A stretch of 64,000 nt of DNA from Rhodopseudomonas sp. (GCF_013377015.1 NZ_JACABA010000003.1:62001-126000), one strand, 5' to 3'; numbered from the stretch's first letter, positions 16,627 to 25,645 are shown. Program-made: numbers and translations. The notes: generated by a model not told the origin, from the sequence alone.

Positions 16627-17550
16627 ATGGCTTCCATCATCTCCATCGCCGATCTCAGCAAGACCTACGGCTCCGGCCGCAAGGCACTGGACGGCATCAA
16701 CCTCGAGATCGCACGTGGCGAGATTTTCGCGCTGCTGGGGCCGAACGGCGCCGGCAAGACCACGCTGATCAGCATCATCTGCGGCATCGCCAATGCGACG
16801 TCCGGCAAAGTCACGGTCGACGGTCACGATATCGTCACCGACTATCGCGCGGCGCGGTCGATGATCGGGCTGGTGCCGCAGGAATTGCACACCGACGCCT
16901 TCGAATCGGTGTGGGACACGGTGAGCTTCAGCCGCGGCCTGTTCGGCAAGCCGAAGAACCCGGCGCATATCGAGAAGGTGCTGCGCGATCTGTCGCTGTG
17001 GGACCGCAAGGACAGCAAGATCATGACGCTGTCCGGCGGCATGAAGCGGCGGGTGATGATCGCCAAGGCGCTAAGCCACGAACCGCAGATCCTGTTCCTC
17101 GACGAACCGACCGCAGGCGTCGACGTCGAACTGCGCAAGGGGATGTGGGAGGTGGTGCGGGCGCTGCAGGCCTCCGGCGTCACCATCATCCTGACCACAC
17201 ATTACATCGAAGAGGCCGAGGAAATGGCCGACCGGGTCGGCGTCATCAACAATGGCGAGATCATTCTGGTCGAAGAGAAGTCGGCGCTGATGCAGAAGCT
17301 CGGCAAGAAACGGCTGAAGCTGCATCTGTCGGGCAAGCTCGCTGCAATTCCGGACTCGCTCGGCGGCTACGATCTGTCGCTTGGCGAGGACGGCCAGCAA
17401 CTGGTCTACACCTACGACACCAAGAGCGAACGCACCGGCATCACCAGCCTGCTCAGCGACGTCCGCGCCGCCGGGATCAAATTCCACGATCTCGACACCT
17501 CGCAAAGCTCGCTGGAAGAGATCTTCGTCAGCCTGGTGAGGGAGCCATGA
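16627..17550 (+). CDS. ABC transporter ATP-binding protein (YadG/NodI type)
   Basis: The 307-residue ATPase has Walker [10 protein letters not shown], the signature LSGGMKRRV, Walker [13 protein letters not shown] and the H-loop [15 protein letters not shown]. It energises the ABC-2 type permease that starts at its stop codon (ATGA overlap region, 17547-17550). Homologues export polysaccharides, lipo-oligosaccharides or drugs; the cargo is unknown here. The start is the ATG giving [15 protein letters not shown], which matches the usual N-terminus of the family. Confidence 0.92.
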   Translation: MASIISIADLSKTYGSGRKALDGINLEIARGEIFALLGPNGAGKTTLISIICGIANATSGKVTVDGHDIVTDYRAARSMIGLVPQELHTDAFESVWDTVSFSRGLFGKPKNPAHIEKVLRDLSLWDRKDSKIMTLSGGMKRRVMIAKALSHEPQILFLDEPTAGVDVELRKGMWEVVRALQASGVTIILTTHYIEEAEEMADRVGVINNGEIILVEEKSALMQKLGKKRLKLHLSGKLAAIPDSLGGYDLSLGEDGQQLVYTYDTKSERTGITSLLSDVRAAGIKFHDLDTSQSSLEEIFVSLVREP

Positions 17551-18311
17551 TGAACCACCGGGCCGTCCGTGCGATCTATCTGTTCGAAATGGCGCGCACC
17601 ATGCGCACGCTGCTGCAGAGCGTGGTGTCGCCGGTGCTGTCGACCTCGCTATATTTCGTGGTCTTCGGCGCTGCGATCGGATCCCGCATCACCCAGATCG
17701 AGGGCGTCAGCTACGGCACCTTCATCGTGCCCGGGCTGGTGATGCTGTCGATCCTGACCCAGAGCATTTCCAACGCCTCGTTCGGGATCTACTTTCCGAA
17801 ATTCACCGGCACGATCTACGAATTGCTGTCGGCGCCGGTGTCGTTCTTCGAGGTGGTGCTGGGCTATGTCGGGGCGGCCGCAACCAAGTCGATCATTCTC
17901 GGCCTGATCATTCTGGCGACAGCGGGATTGTTCGTGCCGCTGCACATCCTGCATCCGGTCTGGATGCTGTCGTTCCTGGTACTGACCTCGGTCACCTTCA
18001 GCCTGTTCGGCTTCATCATCGGGATCTGGGCCGACGGCTTCGAGAAGCTGCAGGTGATCCCGCTGTTGGTGGTGACGCCGCTGACCTTCCTCGGCGGCAG
18101 CTTCTATTCGATCAGCATGCTGCCGCCCGGCTGGCAGACCGTCGCGCTGTTCAACCCCGTGGTCTATCTGATCAGCGGCTTTCGCTGGAGCTTCTATGAA
18201 ATCTCCGACGTCGGCATCGGCACCAGCATCGGCGTCACGCTGGGCTTCTTGGTCGCCTGCATGGCGATGGTGTGGTGGATCTTCAGGACCGGCTACCGGC
18301 TGAAGAGCTGA
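17547..18311 (+). CDS. ABC-2 type transporter permease (YadH/NodJ type)
   Basis: This 254-residue membrane protein has six predicted hydrophobic segments and the ABC-2 hallmark near the C-terminus, [19 protein letters not shown] followed by [12 protein letters not shown]. It overlaps the ATPase gene by four bases; the ATG is preceded by GAGGGAGCC, supporting this start over the long upstream frame. It forms the membrane channel of the exporter. A bidirectional terminator follows. Confidence 0.92.
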   Translation: MMNHRAVRAIYLFEMARTMRTLLQSVVSPVLSTSLYFVVFGAAIGSRITQIEGVSYGTFIVPGLVMLSILTQSISNASFGIYFPKFTGTIYELLSAPVSFFEVVLGYVGAAATKSIILGLIILATAGLFVPLHILHPVWMLSFLVLTSVTFSLFGFIIGIWADGFEKLQVIPLLVVTPLTFLGGSFYSISMLPPGWQTVALFNPVVYLISGFRWSFYEISDVGIGTSIGVTLGFLVACMAMVWWIFRTGYRLKS

Positions 18312-18327
18312 TCCTCGCACACCACGC

Positions 18328-18356
18328 AAAAAAGCGCGGCCCGATCGGGGCCGCGC
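18328..18356 (-). terminator. Rho-independent terminator between converging genes
   Basis: A perfect 9-bp stem GCGCGGCCC/GGGCCGCGC with a 5-base loop is flanked by six A on its left, which gives a U tract when read on the minus strand for the gene at 18378-18713. On the plus strand it follows the ABC permease stop by about 20 bp, with a weaker T run (GAGTTTTT) after it, so it may serve both directions. Confidence 0.75.
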
Positions 18357-18377
18357 CTTGCTGAGTTTTTGGCAGCC

Positions 18378-18713
18378 TTATCGATAGCAACGGAAGTTGC
18401 CGCTGCGGGTATAGTAGCCGCGGCAATCGCGGCCGCGATGGTAGCGACCGCGATAGCCGCGGTTCGGAATTCCGAGCACGCCGTTGACTGCGCCTACCGC
18501 GCCGCCGACACCTGCACCGATCGCCCCGCCGACCACGCCACCGACCGGACCGGCCGCGCGGTTACCCTCGCGCGCGCCTTCATGGGCGCCGCGAACAATC
18601 CCCTGAGCATGGCCGGCCACCGGCACCGACAACAGCGCCAGAGCTGTGGCGGCGATCGCGAGATAGAGCTTCATGGGCGTGCGGCTGGGAAGAGTGGTCA
18701 CCTTGGTCTTCAT
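18378..18713 (-). CDS. Secreted glycine-rich hypothetical protein
   Basis: The 111-residue frame has a signal peptide (MKLYLAIAATALALLSVPVAGHA), then a Gly/Ala/Val-rich stretch (GPVGGVVGGAIGAGVGGAVG) resembling glycine-zipper repeats, and an Arg/Tyr/Gly-rich tail with two cysteines (RDCRGYYTRSGNFRCYR). An AGGA stands eight bases before the ATG at 18713; the internal ATG at the signal peptide (18674) is an alternative. I do not recognise a named family. It is probably an exported, possibly membrane-inserting small protein. It ends at a good terminator. Confidence 0.65.
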   Translation of the reverse strand: MKTKVTTLPSRTPMKLYLAIAATALALLSVPVAGHAQGIVRGAHEGAREGNRAAGPVGGVVGGAIGAGVGGAVGAVNGVLGIPNRGYRGRYHRGRDCRGYYTRSGNFRCYR

Positions 18714-18999
18714 CTAAATGTCCTAATGTCCGCTGGATGGCCGCGCTTCGGCCCGAGTTCGTGGTGCTGCCTTAACGCGGGTGCGGCCCCAAGGTTCCAT
18801 CGCCACGGAAATTTGCCCCGCGCCGCCTGCGGGCGCCGGTCACGACTTCGTCAGGCCCGGTTCGGCGTCAACTTGGCCTTGGTTGCGCCATCTCGGCGAT
18901 TAACGATGCGCCAGCATGGTTCTGGAACCGCGGCGTGGCACCGTGCATATTGCAAGCGGGGACGGGCAGTTGCGGATCGCGCCAGGAGGCCAGCGTCAC

Positions 19000-19773
19000 A
19001 TGCGTTCGTATCTCGTTCCCCTCGCCGGCTTGATGCTGCTGTGCGCCGCCGGACTGGCGCAGGCCAAGATCGCCATCACCGTCGACAAAGACGCGCAGCA
19101 GATGACCGTCGCGGTCGACGGCGTCGAGCGCTATCGCTGGCCGGTGTCGACCGGCAATCCGTCGCATGAAACGCCGAACGGCAGCTTCACCGCGTTCCGG
19201 ATGGAGGAGGATCACTACTCCAAGGAATTCGACGACGCACCGATGCCGCATTCGATCTTCTTCACCAAGGTGGGCCACGCCATCCACGGCACCGACTCCG
19301 AAAGCCGTCTCGGTTCGCCGGCCTCGCATGGTTGCGTGCGGCTGTCGCGCGCCAATGCTTCGACGCTCTATGCGCTGGTGCAAGAACAAGGCGTGCTCAA
19401 CACCACCGTCAGCCTGACCGGATCGTCGCAGGTCGCGCTGGCACGCAATCCAGGGCCTTCCGCCCGAACCGCCACGGCGCGCCGCGGTCGCACGGCCGCG
19501 CCGGCCTATGACGCCGCCGGCGAGCCGGTCGAACTCGCGCCGCCCGTAACCCGCCGCCCGGTCGCGCCGCAAGTCGCCGACGACGGCTACATCTATCCGA
19601 CCGACGGCAGCAGCGGCGCGCGCTATCCGGCGCCACGCGGCTATCGGCGGCAATACGAGGCCCAGGCGCAGCCGCAATATTACTATTATGATAATGGCTA
19701 TGCCCCGCAGGCCTACGCGCCGCGGCCGTATTATCAGCCGCGCGGATTGTTCGGCGGCTACCAGGACTACTGA
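19000..19773 (+). CDS. L,D-transpeptidase (YkuD domain)
   Basis: The 257-residue exported protein has a signal peptide (MRSYLVPLAGLMLLCAAGLAQA) and a YkuD catalytic domain with HAIHGTDSE and the active-site motif SHGCVRLS, where Cys112 is the nucleophile. Such enzymes form 3-3 crosslinks or attach proteins to peptidoglycan. The start is set by AGGAGG about nine bases upstream of the ATG at 19000; longer frames upstream are unlikely. Beyond residue 150 comes a Pro/Arg region and then an unusual tyrosine-rich tail (YYYYDNGY and RPYYQPRG). A 7-bp stem (GGCCGGT/ACCGGCC, 19774-19800) follows the stop without a T tract. Confidence 0.9.
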   Translation: MRSYLVPLAGLMLLCAAGLAQAKIAITVDKDAQQMTVAVDGVERYRWPVSTGNPSHETPNGSFTAFRMEEDHYSKEFDDAPMPHSIFFTKVGHAIHGTDSESRLGSPASHGCVRLSRANASTLYALVQEQGVLNTTVSLTGSSQVALARNPGPSARTATARRGRTAAPAYDAAGEPVELAPPVTRRPVAPQVADDGYIYPTDGSSGARYPAPRGYRRQYEAQAQPQYYYYDNGYAPQAYAPRPYYQPRGLFGGYQDY

Positions 19774-19810
19774 GGCCGGTGGCGGGACCGCGGACCGGCC
19801 ACGCCGCCGC

Positions 19811-22093
19811 TTACTCTTCGCCCTTGCGTAACCGGCGCCACACCGCGCCGAGCACGTTGGAATAATCGTCGGTCCAGACCCGCTGCTCGGCGTCGGGCTC
19901 GGTGTCCGCCCACACATCCGAATCCGCGAGCTGGCCGACATCGGCCTCGGCGCGCGCCGAGACCACCGCCGAGGTGCCGAAGATGTACTCGGCGTCGCGG
20001 CCGGAATCCTCAGTATAGACCCAGCTCTTCAGATCGTTGGCGGCGGCAATGCCGACGACGACGCTGGCCAGTTCGAGGTGACGGTTGGAGACGTGCATCA
20101 GCACCGCGCCCTGCGGTGCTAATTTGGACTTGTAGATCGCCATCGCCTCTCTGGTCGCGAGGTGAATCGGGATCGCGTCCGATGAATACGCATCGACGAT
20201 GATCAGGTCGTAGACCCCGTCCGGCTCGTGCGCGAAGGTCAGCCGCGCATCGCCCATTACCGGCTGCAGGTCCGGCGCGCATTTGCTGACAAAGGTGAAA
20301 TATTTCGGATCGCGCGCAGTATCGACCATCGACTGGTCGATCTCGAAGAATTTCCAGCTTTCGCCGGGCTGCGAGGCGCAGGTCAGCGAGCCGGAGCCGA
20401 GCCCGATCACCGCGACACGGATCGGGCCGCCCTTGCGTTCGCGAATGGCGGCGATGCCCTGCCCGATGCCGCCGTCCTTGTAGTAATAGGAGATCGGCTC
20501 GGGCCTGCCGGTGACCGGGGTGCCGTCGTCGTTCTGCATCTTCTGGGCGCCGTGGATCGTGGTGCCGTGCATCAGCACGTGATACTGCCCGTTCGGCGTC
20601 ACCACGATCTTGTGAACGCCAAAGAAGCTGCGCACGGTCTCGACCCGGCCGTCGTCGGACGGATAGATCCGGGTCAGCGTCAGCGCCAGCACCACTGTGG
20701 CGAACACCTTCCAGCGATTGACCCCGAGCGCCAGCGCGGCGAAGGCGGCGAGCACGGCGACGTCGCCAATCACCAGAACCCGGTTGCTATCGATCCAGCT
20801 AAATATCTTTCCGGTGGTGAAGGCCGGCGCGATCACTGCGATCGCGAGGACGGCGAGAGATGGCCAGTACCATTTGGTGAAGCGCGGATAGCCCTCTTCG
20901 CCGGTCGGCCGGCACACGACCGCCAGCGCCAACAGCAGCGGGTATTCGGCGATCCATGAAAACGTATAGGGCGCTATCAGGCCAGCGAACAACCCGCCGA
21001 CCATGCCGCCGAACGACAGCGCGACATAGAAGCCGGTGAGATATTTCGCCGCCGGGCGGGTCCGCGCCAACTCGCCATGGCAGGCCATCGCGATCACGAA
21101 GAACGCCAGCAGATGGCCGCCGAGCAGCAGCAGCAGCTTGGTGACGCCGGTATAGGCGAGCAGCACGATCACCACCGCGATCGCCACCGGTTGCGCCGCC
21201 AGCATCCATTTATGCGGCAGCAGCGGCCGCGACTGGAACACCAGCACCCAGGTCAAGAGATACAGCGACAGTGGCAGCACCCACAACAACGGCGCGGCGG
21301 CGACGTCAGTCGAGATATGGGCGGTGACCGCGATCAGCAGCCCGGACGGCACCGCGGCGAGAAACACCCAGCGCGCCGCGGTGGCGAGCGAGGGCGGCGC
21401 GGCGGCGAAGTCGTCGGCGCGGGGCTGCGGCGTCACCACCACCGGCGAGCGTAGCAACAGCACGCCGCAGCCGGCGATCAGCAGGATCAAGAGGCCGTAG
21501 CCGCCGGTCCAGACCAGGTTCTGCGCGCGCAGCGTCAGCATCGGCTCCAGCAGCACCGGATAGGACAGTAGCGCCAGAAAGCTGCCGATATTCGACGAGG
21601 CGTAGAGGAAATACGGATCGGGACCCTGCGGATGCCCGGTGCGGACGAACCAGGCCTGCAGCAGCGGATTGTTCGCCGCCAGCGCGAAGAACGGCAGCCC
21701 GATCGAGACCGCGAACAGCCCGAGCAGCCAGAACGCATAGCCGGAGGCCGGCGGCGTGCCCCAGCCGCCGGCGATCGACAGCGGCAAACCCAGCAGCGCG
21801 ATCACCAGCAGCACCAGATGGATCACCACCGGAACCGCGCGATTGCGGATCTGGGTCAGATAATGGGCGTAGGCATAGCCGGCGAGCAGCAGCGACTGGA
21901 AGAACACCATCGCCACCGACCACACCGCCGGAGAGCCGCCGAGCCGCGGCAGCACCATTTTGGTGAACAGCGGCTGCACCGAGAACAGCAGCAGGGCGCT
22001 GGTGAAGATCGCCGCGGTGTAGATCACCAGGATCAGCCGGTTTCGGGAATCGGAATTCTGAGCCATGGCGGCGGACGGCGACGACTCGATCAT
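19811..22093 (-). CDS. Membrane-fused spermidine-synthase-like methyltransferase-fold protein
   Basis: The 760-residue protein has an N-terminal half of many hydrophobic helices (about 10-12 by eye, from LILVIYTAAIFTSALLLFSVQPLF onward) and a C-terminal cytoplasmic polyamine-synthase-like domain with VIGLGSGSL, FFEIDQSMVDTARD, VMGDARLT and LIIVDAYSSDAIPIHL. The first Asp of the aminopropyltransferase acid pair is kept. Such fusions are widespread but their substrate is not established, so calling it spermidine synthase would be premature. The ATG at 22093 with GGAG before it is preferred to the longest frame. Confidence 0.85.
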   Translation of the reverse strand: MIESSPSAAMAQNSDSRNRLILVIYTAAIFTSALLLFSVQPLFTKMVLPRLGGSPAVWSVAMVFFQSLLLAGYAYAHYLTQIRNRAVPVVIHLVLLVIALLGLPLSIAGGWGTPPASGYAFWLLGLFAVSIGLPFFALAANNPLLQAWFVRTGHPQGPDPYFLYASSNIGSFLALLSYPVLLEPMLTLRAQNLVWTGGYGLLILLIAGCGVLLLRSPVVVTPQPRADDFAAAPPSLATAARWVFLAAVPSGLLIAVTAHISTDVAAAPLLWVLPLSLYLLTWVLVFQSRPLLPHKWMLAAQPVAIAVVIVLLAYTGVTKLLLLLGGHLLAFFVIAMACHGELARTRPAAKYLTGFYVALSFGGMVGGLFAGLIAPYTFSWIAEYPLLLALAVVCRPTGEEGYPRFTKWYWPSLAVLAIAVIAPAFTTGKIFSWIDSNRVLVIGDVAVLAAFAALALGVNRWKVFATVVLALTLTRIYPSDDGRVETVRSFFGVHKIVVTPNGQYHVLMHGTTIHGAQKMQNDDGTPVTGRPEPISYYYKDGGIGQGIAAIRERKGGPIRVAVIGLGSGSLTCASQPGESWKFFEIDQSMVDTARDPKYFTFVSKCAPDLQPVMGDARLTFAHEPDGVYDLIIVDAYSSDAIPIHLATREAMAIYKSKLAPQGAVLMHVSNRHLELASVVVGIAAANDLKSWVYTEDSGRDAEYIFGTSAVVSARAEADVGQLADSDVWADTEPDAEQRVWTDDYSNVLGAVWRRLRKGEE

Positions 22094-22392
22094 GACAACT
22101 CCAGCTTGGATCCGGCCAATGCAGGGCGCGGCGTACGCGACAACAACACCGGAACGACACGACATGGCAATGAAGGCTTCCGAACGATAGCGCGCGGCCC
22201 TTAAGAAAAAGCAGCGTTGCGAACGACTCGCTCGGCCAGCGCCCCATCATGATCGGACGGACCGATCTAACACACGGGTCTTGTGCCGGACATCCAAGTC
22301 TTTGATAAACAAGTCTTTGATAAACTCGGGGTGACGCCGGTGTGACCGGCCGTCATCGTCATCCGCGGCTCAAGGCCGCCCGCGAAAGCCAA
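22094..22392. other. Divergent intergenic region with a tandem repeat
   Basis: About 300 bp separate the fused transporter/synthase gene from the oxidoreductase gene and must contain both promoters. It includes a perfect 15-bp tandem duplication (22296-22325). No coding frame with a ribosome site was found. Confidence 0.5.
22296..22325. repeat. Perfect 15-bp tandem repeat
   Basis: The unit AAGTCTTTGATAAAC occurs twice head to tail without interruption, about 70 bp before the oxidoreductase start. It is AT-rich in a GC-rich setting and could double a regulator site, or be simple slippage. Confidence 0.9.
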
Positions 22393-24003
22393 ATGTCCGA
22401 TCCTGACGTGTTGATCATCGGCGCGGGCCATAACGGCCTCACCTGCGCGGCCTATCTGGCAATGGCGGGATTGCGCGTGAAGCTGGTCGAGCGCCGCGCC
22501 GTGGTCGGCGGCGCCGCGGTGACCGAAGAGTTTCATCCCGGATTCCGCAATTCGGTGGCGGCCTATACGGTCAGCCTGCTCAATCCCAGGATCATCGCCG
22601 ACCTGAAGTTGCACGACCACGGGCTACGGATCGTCGAGCGCCGGGCGCAGAATTTCCTCCCCGCGCCCGACGGCCGCTATCTGCTGACCGGCGAAGGCCA
22701 GACCGCGCGCTCGGTCGCCAAACTCAGCGCGCGTGATGCCGCCCGGTTTGACGGCTTTGTCAATGAACTCGGCGTGATCGCCGACGTGCTGCGGCAATTC
22801 GTGCTGCGGGCGCCACCGAACCTGGTCGAGGGTTTTGGCGTCGGCGGCATCCGCGAGGCATTCAACGCGCTCGGCACCGCCAACATCCTGCGTGGCCTGT
22901 CGCTGGAACAGCAGCGCATCCTGCTCGATCTATTCACCTGCTCGGCCGGCGAAATGCTGGACGACCGCTTCGAAAACGATCTGGTGAAAGCGCTGTTCGG
23001 CTTCGACGCCATCGTCGGCAATTTTGCCAGCCCCTACGCCGCCGGCTCCGCCTATGTGATGCTGCACCATGCCTTCGGCGAGGTGAACGGCAGGAAGGGC
23101 GTCTGGGGTCACGCGATCGGCGGCATGGGCGCGATCAGCCAGGCGATGGCGAGCGTGGCGCGCAAGCATGGCGCCGAGATCGAAACCAGCGCCGGGGTCC
23201 GCGAGGTGCTGGTCGAGCGCGGCCGCGCCGTCGGCGTGACGCTGGACGACGGCCGCAGCATCCGGGCGAAATATGTCGTCTCCAACGTCAACCCGAAGCT
23301 GCTCTACACCTGCCTCGTGCCGCGGGATGCGCTGCCGGCCGAATTCCGCGAGCGGATCGGCAACTGGCGCAACGGCTCCGGCACCTTCCGGATGAATGTC
23401 GCGCTCAGCGCCCTGCCCTCGTTCACCGCGCTGCCCGGCGCCGACGATCACCTGACCGCCGGCATCATCATCGCCCCCGGGCTCGACTACATGGATCGCG
23501 CCTGGCTGGACGCCAAGCAGCACGGCTGGAGCCGCGCGCCGGTGGTGGAACTGCTGATCCCCTCGACGCTGGACGATTCGCTGAGCCCGCCCGGGGCGCA
23601 CGTCGCCAGCCTGTTCTGCCAGCACGTCGCGCCGCAGCTGCCCGGCGGGGTGTCGTGGGACGAGTGCCGCGACGAGGTCGCCGATCTGATGATCGCGACG
23701 GTGGACAATTACGCGCCGGGATTCAAAGCCAGCGTGATCGGCCGCCAGATCATGTCGCCGCTGGATCTGGAGCGGACCTTCGGCCTGCTCGGCGGCGACA
23801 TCTTCCACGGCGCGCTCAGCCTGAACCAGCTGTTCTCGGCCCGGCCGATGCTCGGCTATGCCGACTACCGCGGCCCGCTGAAGGGCCTGTATCATTGCGG
23901 CGCCGGCGCCCATCCCGGCGGCGGCGTCACCGGCGCCCCCGGCCACAACGCCGCCCAGGCCATCCTCAGCGACCACCGCGCGCTGTTCACAGGACGTGGA
24001 TAG
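22393..24003 (+). CDS. Phytoene-dehydrogenase-like NAD(P)/FAD-dependent oxidoreductase (PYROXD2-like)
   Basis: The 536-residue flavoprotein starts with a dinucleotide-binding motif VLIIGAGHNGLTCAAYLA and the continuation VKLVERRAVVGGAAVTEEFHPGF. The C-terminal FAD-contacting block is GLYHCGAGAHPGGGVTGAPGHNAA. The architecture is that of CrtI-like amine oxidases in the uncharacterised PYROXD2 branch rather than carotenoid desaturases, since no carotenoid genes are nearby. Substrate is unknown. The ATG at 22393 gives the family N-terminus; earlier in-frame codons are not conserved. Confidence 0.85.
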   Translation: MSDPDVLIIGAGHNGLTCAAYLAMAGLRVKLVERRAVVGGAAVTEEFHPGFRNSVAAYTVSLLNPRIIADLKLHDHGLRIVERRAQNFLPAPDGRYLLTGEGQTARSVAKLSARDAARFDGFVNELGVIADVLRQFVLRAPPNLVEGFGVGGIREAFNALGTANILRGLSLEQQRILLDLFTCSAGEMLDDRFENDLVKALFGFDAIVGNFASPYAAGSAYVMLHHAFGEVNGRKGVWGHAIGGMGAISQAMASVARKHGAEIETSAGVREVLVERGRAVGVTLDDGRSIRAKYVVSNVNPKLLYTCLVPRDALPAEFRERIGNWRNGSGTFRMNVALSALPSFTALPGADDHLTAGIIIAPGLDYMDRAWLDAKQHGWSRAPVVELLIPSTLDDSLSPPGAHVASLFCQHVAPQLPGGVSWDECRDEVADLMIATVDNYAPGFKASVIGRQIMSPLDLERTFGLLGGDIFHGALSLNQLFSARPMLGYADYRGPLKGLYHCGAGAHPGGGVTGAPGHNAAQAILSDHRALFTGRG

Positions 24004-24030
24004 GGCCTGTTCATGCCGCAGCGGCGAAGC

Positions 24031-24131
24031 TGTGGACAAGCCTGTGGACAGACTGTGGAAAAGTAGACGCAGAAGCTGTGCCTGAGTCTGTTGATATCCG
24101 GTGCGAAAGCGCCGAGTCAGACTGTGGAAAT
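24031..24131 (-). promoter_or_regulatory. Cluster of DnaA-box-like 9-mers
   Basis: Three same-orientation 9-mers start at 24031 (TGTGGACAA), 24043 (TGTGGACAG) and 24054 (TGTGGAAAA), 12 and 11 bp apart, and a fourth lies at 24123 (TGTGGAAAT). The reverse complement of the third, TTTTCCACA, fits the relaxed DnaA-box consensus TTWTNCACA; the first differs from TTATCCACA by one base. The cluster is intergenic, between the oxidoreductase stop and a small gene. Confidence 0.45.
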
Positions 24132-24183
24132 ATCGCGCGAAACCCTGTGCGCAGGCGGTCGACTATCACAAGCTCCAAGCATC

Positions 24184-24456
24184 CTATCCAACGTGCGGCC
24201 TCGCCGCCGCCGGATGCTGCTCGAACAGCGTCCCGAGCAGCCGCGCCAGTTCGCGCTGGCCATGACCCTGCTGGGTCAGGAAGTCGGCGACCTCGATCTC
24301 GTCGGTCGCAGTCGCGGTGCCGCCCCCGCGCATGTCGCCGCGGGTCTTTTCGTGCTCGACGAACAGCCGCTTGGTCTCGGTGTCGAACACCAGCCGCCAG
24401 CGATCGTCGTCGGCGCCTTCGCTGCGCTGGTAGAGCGGTCGTCTCAGCAGGCACAT
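24184..24456 (-). CDS. Small conserved-looking hypothetical protein
   Basis: This 90-residue soluble protein (LLRRPLYQRSEGADDDRWRL; VFDTETKRLFVEHEKTR; EIEVADFLTQQGHGQRELARLL) begins at an ATG preceded by GGGGGA at good spacing. Its mixed charge and even codon use look like a real gene. No family was recognised. It diverges from prmA, with 89 bp between starts, and its 3' end abuts the DnaA-box-like cluster. Confidence 0.65.
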   Translation of the reverse strand: MCLLRRPLYQRSEGADDDRWRLVFDTETKRLFVEHEKTRGDMRGGGTATATDEIEVADFLTQQGHGQRELARLLGTLFEQHPAAARPHVG

Positions 24457-24545
24457 GGCGATTCCCCCGGAAATTCCTGCTTTGCGGCGGGCCGCGGCCA
24501 GCTTAATGCAGGGGCGCCCCGCCGCAACAGCTTTCCGGACCCGCG

Positions 24546-25433
24546 ATGACCCTCACCCCCACCACCAGCCGCGCCCATTTCGCGATCGGCGACGAGGCCG
24601 CCGCGCGGCGCGCGGTCGACCGGCTCAATGAGAGTTTCGACGATGGGGCGGCCGCGGTGACGGCGTTCGAGCGCGCCGATGGCGGCTGGGACATCAGCCT
24701 GCATTTCGCCGACCCGCCGGACCAGGCGATGGTGCGCGGCCTGGTGGCGCTGGCCGCCGGCGAAGCTATCGCGGCGACGGTGGCGTTCGACACGGTGGAG
24801 CCGAGGGACTGGGTCAGGGCCAGCCTCGACGCGCTGGCGCCGGTGCAGGCCGGGCGCTTCGTGGTGCACGGCCACCATGATCGCGACCGGGTGCAGCCGA
24901 ACCAGCTCGGCATCGAGATCGAGGCGGCGCTGGCATTCGGCACCGGGCATCACGGCACCACGCGGGGCTGCCTGCTGCTGCTCGACGAGGTGCTGCACGC
25001 CCATCTGCCGCGCCGGGTGCTGGATCTCGGCTCCGGCACCGGCGTGCTGGCGATCGCCGCCGCCAAGGCGCTGCGCCGTCGGGTGCTGGCCAGCGATATC
25101 GACCCGCAAGCGGTCGCGGTGTGCCGCGACAATGCGAGGCTGAACGGCGTCGGCAATTGGGTGGAGACGGTCTGCGCCGTCGGCTTCGGCGCGCCGGCCT
25201 TCAAGGCGCGGGCGCCGTTCGACCTGGTGCTGGCGAATATCCTGGCCAATCCGCTGCGGCAGCTGGCGACGCCGATGGCACAGCATCTGGCGCCGTCGGC
25301 GATGGTGGTGCTGTCCGGCCTGTTGCCGCCGCAGGCGCAAAGCGTTATCGCCGCCTACCGGGCGCGCGGATTACGGCTGGTGCGACATCAGATCGTCGAG
25401 GGCTGGAGCAGCCTGCTGCTGCAGAACGGCTGA
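24546..25433 (+). CDS. prmA: Ribosomal protein L11 methyltransferase
   Basis: The 295-residue enzyme trimethylates ribosomal protein L11 using S-adenosylmethionine. It shows the family block GIEIEAALAFGTGHHGTTRGCL, motif I VLDLGSGTGVLAIAAAKAL, the acidic loop ASDIDPQAV and the amide-recognition-type motif LVLANILANPL. Length fits PrmA. The start ATG gives MTLTPTTSRAHF. Confidence 0.92.
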   Translation: MTLTPTTSRAHFAIGDEAAARRAVDRLNESFDDGAAAVTAFERADGGWDISLHFADPPDQAMVRGLVALAAGEAIAATVAFDTVEPRDWVRASLDALAPVQAGRFVVHGHHDRDRVQPNQLGIEIEAALAFGTGHHGTTRGCLLLLDEVLHAHLPRRVLDLGSGTGVLAIAAAKALRRRVLASDIDPQAVAVCRDNARLNGVGNWVETVCAVGFGAPAFKARAPFDLVLANILANPLRQLATPMAQHLAPSAMVVLSGLLPPQAQSVIAAYRARGLRLVRHQIVEGWSSLLLQNG

Positions 25434-25447
25434 ACTTACGGAAATGG

Positions 25448-25645
25448 CTATTTCGGCAGTTTGCGGCCTCGGGCGAGGATGCCGTCCGGCTTCGGCACCG
25501 CGCGCTTGACGCGGGATTCGACGAACCGATCCAGCATCTGAACGATCACACCGCGCGGCTTGCTGTCACTGTCCGGGGCGGGCGCATTGCTGGGAACGGG
25601 GCCGCGGCGAGGCGGCGAGATCTTCTCAAACGTAAAGGCAGGCAT
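25448..25645 (-). CDS. Small hypothetical protein
   Basis: A 65-residue, proline- and arginine-rich frame (MPAFTFEKISPPRRGPVPSN... GVIVQMLDRFVESRVKRAVPKP) starts at an ATG preceded by GAGGGG at seven bases, an unusually good ribosome site. It converges on prmA (14 bp between stops). No family was recognised; the likely fold is one amphipathic helix with disordered ends. Confidence 0.6.
   Translation of the reverse strand: MPAFTFEKISPPRRGPVPSNAPAPDSDSKPRGVIVQMLDRFVESRVKRAVPKPDGILARGRKLPK

Noticed and set aside
24004-24183. A chromosomal origin at the DnaA-box-like cluster
   Set aside because: No dnaA, dnaN, parAB or hemE neighbours and no clear AT-rich unwinding element were seen.
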